Source of the DNA: Sphingobium sp.
Lineage (GTDB): Bacteria > Pseudomonadota > Alphaproteobacteria > Sphingomonadales > Sphingomonadaceae
Assembly: GCA_030148625.1 (NCBI GenBank)
Contig: JASBTC010000257.1
Coordinates: forward strand, 1-9,096
Direction of reading: 5' to 3'
DNA length: 9,096 bases
Positions 6,577 to 9,096 of the stretch are shown here, in pieces. Within the stretch, counting starts at the first letter, position 1. Every line of letters starts with the position of its first letter. Both the position numbers and the translations under genes were made by a program. The notes beneath the pieces are model-generated. The model was not told the origin of the DNA. It saw nothing but the letters and a program-made list of their open reading frames with translations, and did not search any database.

Positions 6577-7808
6577 CCCGTCTGCGCACCGGCCTCGTCC
6601 GCTGGTCGGTTGCGGCCGGTCTCGCCGCGATCGCGACGCCATTGGCGGCCCAGCCGACCATCGTGCTGATCGGCGGCAAGAAACAGGGCATGGCGACGGG
6701 AGAGCATGATTTCCCCGACGGCGTGCTCAAGCTGGAGCGGCTGATCAAATCCTCGCCCGATTTCGCGAAACTCAAGCCGGTGGTGAAGACCTATCCGGTC
6801 GGTTTCCCGAAGAATCTCGCGGAGATCGACGATGCCAGCGTCGTCCTGCTCTATTTCGGCCCCGTCGCCGGCGCCGACGGCAAGAGCGTCAATCCCGCCC
6901 AGGATCCCGCTGTCCAGGCGCAGCTGACCAAGCTCGCCGCGCGCGGCGTCGGCTTCGTCGCGATGCACCAGGCCTTCACCGTGCCCGACACCGCCCGTGC
7001 CGCACCCTTTGCCGAACTGCTCGGCGGCGTCCGGGCGTCGGGAAGCGATTATGCGATGGAGGCGGCGCCCGTCACCGTCATCGCCAAGGGGCATCCCGTC
7101 ACCAGCGGCGTCGGCAATTTCGACTATCTCGACGAATATTATTCGGCGATCGACTTCGGCACGGTCACGCCGATCCTCAGCGGCCGCGCGCATATCCAGT
7201 TCCGCAAGTCGGGCTCGGTCTATGAGGAACCGCCCAAGGATCGCGTGATCGCCTGGACGCACGAACGCGCCGGTGGCGGCCGCGCCTTCGCCTTTGCCGG
7301 CGGCCATTATCTGGCGTCGCTCGATCAGCCTCAGGTCCGGACATTGCTGCTCAACGCGATCCTGTGGGCCGCGAAGCAGGATGTGCCGCAGGCAGGCGCG
7401 GCCTCGACCATCCCGACCGCGCCGCGCATGGGCATGGCGCCTCCGCCCGCCCCGCAGATCGTCGTGCTGCCCTATTCGGACGTGAAACCCGAGGCGCAGC
7501 CCTGGGGCAAGCTCGAATGGTTCGCGTCGCGCGCGCTGGGCAATTCGAGCAAGGTCACCATCGGCCAGGCGACGATCTCGCCCGGCAAGCAGAACCCGGT
7601 GCACTGGCACCCCAATTGCGACGAGGTTCTCCACGTCCTGCGCGGCCACATCATGCACCGCGTGGGCGACAAGGAATATGAGATGAAGGCCGGCGACACC
7701 GTCGTCATTCCCGAGGGCGTTCTTCACAACGCCCGCAATATCGGGACCGAAGACGCCGTGCTCGCGGTCTCGTTCAACTCCGCCGACCGTGTTGCGATAG
7801 GAGAATGA
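6573..7808 (+). CDS. Exported ThuA-like domain / cupin fusion protein
   Basis: I place the start at ATG 6573, overlapping the previous stop by four bases (ATGA) and following GAGGCGG, rather than at an in-frame ATG 114 bp upstream inside the previous gene. This gives 411 residues beginning with a signal peptide (1-26, cut near AAQ). Residues 28 to about 270 resemble the ThuA-like, glutamine-amidotransferase-fold family (opening TIVLIGG strand, [38 protein letters not shown]). After a Pro/Ala-rich linker, residues about 310-405 are a cupin with both motifs intact: G-x5-HxH-x4-E-x6-G with H344, H346 and E351, and G-x5-PxG-x2-H-x3-N with H385. This is a full metal-binding set. ThuA-type proteins act in disaccharide use through 3-keto sugars; the cupin could be an isomerase, epimerase, dioxygenase or binding domain. 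It is the third gene of the sigma-54-driven operon. Confidence 0.9.
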   Translation: MTRLRTGLVRWSVAAGLAAIATPLAAQPTIVLIGGKKQGMATGEHDFPDGVLKLERLIKSSPDFAKLKPVVKTYPVGFPKNLAEIDDASVVLLYFGPVAGADGKSVNPAQDPAVQAQLTKLAARGVGFVAMHQAFTVPDTARAAPFAELLGGVRASGSDYAMEAAPVTVIAKGHPVTSGVGNFDYLDEYYSAIDFGTVTPILSGRAHIQFRKSGSVYEEPPKDRVIAWTHERAGGGRAFAFAGGHYLASLDQPQVRTLLLNAILWAAKQDVPQAGAASTIPTAPRMGMAPPPAPQIVVLPYSDVKPEAQPWGKLEWFASRALGNSSKVTIGQATISPGKQNPVHWHPNCDEVLHVLRGHIMHRVGDKEYEMKAGDTVVIPEGVLHNARNIGTEDAVLAVSFNSADRVAIGE

Positions 7809-7954
7809 GGATGTTCTCGTCACCGACGCACCCCAAACACAGAATAGATACGGGCCGACGAAGATTGCGACAGGGACTGCCCTGATCCGATCGGCCGACC
7901 AACGGGATTTGAGTCGAAGTAACCACTGAAGATCGTTGCCGGTGAGAGCGTGAT

Positions 7955-7970
7955 TCCGCCGGTGGGCGGA
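7955..7970 (+). terminator. Possible weak terminator hairpin before the TonB receptor gene
   Basis: TCCGCC-GGTG-GGCGGA is a perfect 6-bp stem, followed by only GCTTTG rather than a real T run. It lies 146 bp after the ThuA-cupin stop and 65 bp before the receptor ATG, so it could reduce read-through or shape the receptor leader. The 7809-8034 gap otherwise shows a small CAGGG-ACTG-CCCTG hairpin at 7871-7884. I found no -24/-12 element and no convincing sigma-70 promoter in it. Confidence 0.3.
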
Positions 7971-8034
7971 GCTTTGCCTAGAAAAACCAAGGGGCGGCTC
8001 CGGTAAAACAGAAAAACGAGATGGAGGGGATAAC

Positions 8035-9096
8035 ATGACCTGTAAAATTCATCGCAAAGACTATCTGAAATCCGTCGGACTGCTCGCGCTGGCACTGGGC
8101 TGGTCCTATCCGGCCCATGCGCAACAGGCCCCCGCCCCTGCCGAACCGGCGCAGGACGAGGCCGCGGCCACGGTCGACCAGGCTGATAGCGGCACCAATG
8201 CCCCCGACATCATCGTCACCGGATCCAGCATCCGCGGCGCGCCCGCCGTCGGATCCAACCTGATCAGCGTCGGCCGCGACGCGATCGAGGACAATGCGGT
8301 CCAGACCGTCCAGCAACTGCTCAAGACAGTGCCCGCGATCTGGGGCGGCAATGCCGCCGGCCAGGGCGGTTTCGCCGCCAATGACTCCGCCGGCGCCTCG
8401 GTGCCGCAGATCCACGGCCTGGGCGGCTCCAACAGCTCGAGCACGCTCGTCGTGATCGACGGTCACCGCTTCCCGCTGACCGGCATCATCCGCAACCTGC
8501 CCGATCCGAACTTCATCCCGACCAACGCGATCGAACGCGTCGAAGTGCTCGCCGAGGGCGCATCGTCGATCTACGGTTCGGACGCCGTCGCCGGCGTCCT
8601 CAACTTCATCACCCGCCGCCGCTTCGAGGGCGTCGAGGCCAATGCCCAATATGGCTTTGGCGACGACTACAAGAACTGGAACGCCAATATCGCGCTCGGC
8701 CATCGCTGGGATACCGGCGGCGGCGCGATCTTCTACAGCTATACCGATCGCGGCAATCTGCTCGGCGCCGATCGTCCGCTCACCCTGCCCGACCAGCGCG
8801 CCCGTGGCGGCAGCAATTTCGGCAATTTCAACTGTTCGCCCGCCAGTTTCCAGCCGGCAGGCAGTTCGGCAATCTATCTATACCCTTATGCATCAGGCAC
8901 GCCCAACCAGCAGGCCTTTGCACCGTGCGAACAGGCTAGTTATACAGACCTGATTCCCCAGGAACGCCGTCATTCGGTGAGGGTGAAGCTCGACCAGCAG
9001 GTTGGGGACCGCCTCTCGCTCAACGCCGACTTCGTCTTCTCGAGCCGCACCAACGTCCAGCGCAATTCGGTCACGATCGCGTCCAGCACGGGGGCC
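8035..9096 (+). CDS. TonB-dependent outer-membrane receptor, N-terminal part (runs off right edge)
   Basis: An open frame of 354 codons starts at ATG 8035 after GGAGGGG and continues past the window. Residues 1-29 are a signal peptide (cut near AHA|QQ). An Ala/Pro/Glu-rich spacer leads to the TonB-box-like DIIVTG (58-63). The plug domain follows, with the conserved VQQLLKTVPAI, VVIDGHRFPL and IERVEVLAEGASSIYGSDA blocks and AGVLNFITRR. The first beta-barrel strands then begin (aromatic-rich Gly/Asn alternation). Such receptors carry large or scarce substrates, including glycosides and plant oligosaccharides in sphingomonads, across the outer membrane using TonB energy. The substrate cannot be read from this part. 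It lies 226 bp downstream of the ThuA-cupin gene on the same strand, so it may be co-transcribed or have its own promoter. Confidence 0.95.
   Translation, partial: MTCKIHRKDYLKSVGLLALALGWSYPAHAQQAPAPAEPAQDEAAATVDQADSGTNAPDIIVTGSSIRGAPAVGSNLISVGRDAIEDNAVQTVQQLLKTVPAIWGGNAAGQGGFAANDSAGASVPQIHGLGGSNSSSTLVVIDGHRFPLTGIIRNLPDPNFIPTNAIERVEVLAEGASSIYGSDAVAGVLNFITRRRFEGVEANAQYGFGDDYKNWNANIALGHRWDTGGGAIFYSYTDRGNLLGADRPLTLPDQRARGGSNFGNFNCSPASFQPAGSSAIYLYPYASGTPNQQAFAPCEQASYTDLIPQERRHSVRVKLDQQVGDRLSLNADFVFSSRTNVQRNSVTIASSTGA

Noticed and set aside
7809..8034. A third sigma-54 promoter or activator site before the TonB receptor
   Set aside because: No GG-N10-GC element fits, and only a partial CGTCACC near 7818 resembles the half-site; not enough to support a call.
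6480..8036. A 518-codon minus-strand open frame opposite the ThuA-cupin gene
   Set aside because: It is antisense to a gene with complete cupin motifs and a signal peptide, and has no domain of its own.

Overview
The window is GC-rich DNA with the style of an alphaproteobacterium, most likely a sphingomonad (Sphingomonas, Sphingobium or Novosphingobium type). This rests on overall base use, a TonB-dependent receptor with a DIIVTG box, secreted DUF1080 and ThuA-like proteins, and an extragenic palindrome with the core CCCCGC-GAAA-GCGGGG. The genus is inference from pattern; no marker gene is present.

Layout. On the minus strand, reading right to left: a sigma-54-dependent activator (2532-4283) that carries a PEP-hydrolase-like TIM-barrel domain at its N-terminus; a secreted PQQ-like beta-propeller protein (346-2172); and the start of a secreted DUF1080 (3-keto-disaccharide hydrolase-like) protein that runs off the left edge (1-302). 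On the plus strand, divergent from the activator: a Tm-1-like ATP-binding-domain protein (4487-5707); a stand-alone PEP-hydrolase-like TIM-barrel protein (5737-6576); an exported ThuA-like/cupin fusion (6573-7808); and the 5' part of a TonB-dependent receptor (8035 to the right edge). The 2173-2531 gap holds a sigma-54 promoter, an activator-binding region and a REP-like palindrome pair. The 4284-4486 gap holds a second sigma-54 promoter with a matching activator-binding region.

How it may work together. The two plus-strand genes at 4487 and 5737 correspond to the two halves of the tomato Tm-1 protein, encoded separately. The activator's sensory domain is a paralogue of the second half, so the regulator probably recognises a ligand close to that enzyme's substrate or product. 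Two promoters, one driving the Tm-1/TIM-barrel/ThuA-cupin operon and one driving the propeller/DUF1080 operon, share almost the same -24/-12 element. They also share TTGTCAC-type repeats at the same distance upstream: the distal copy starts exactly 101 bp from the -24 element in both. This points to one small regulon: a locally acting activator switching on cytoplasmic enzymes and secreted glycoside-processing proteins together, next to an outer-membrane transporter. The chemistry is unknown; DUF1080 and ThuA-like families suggest 3-keto-sugar or glycoside processing, which is inference.
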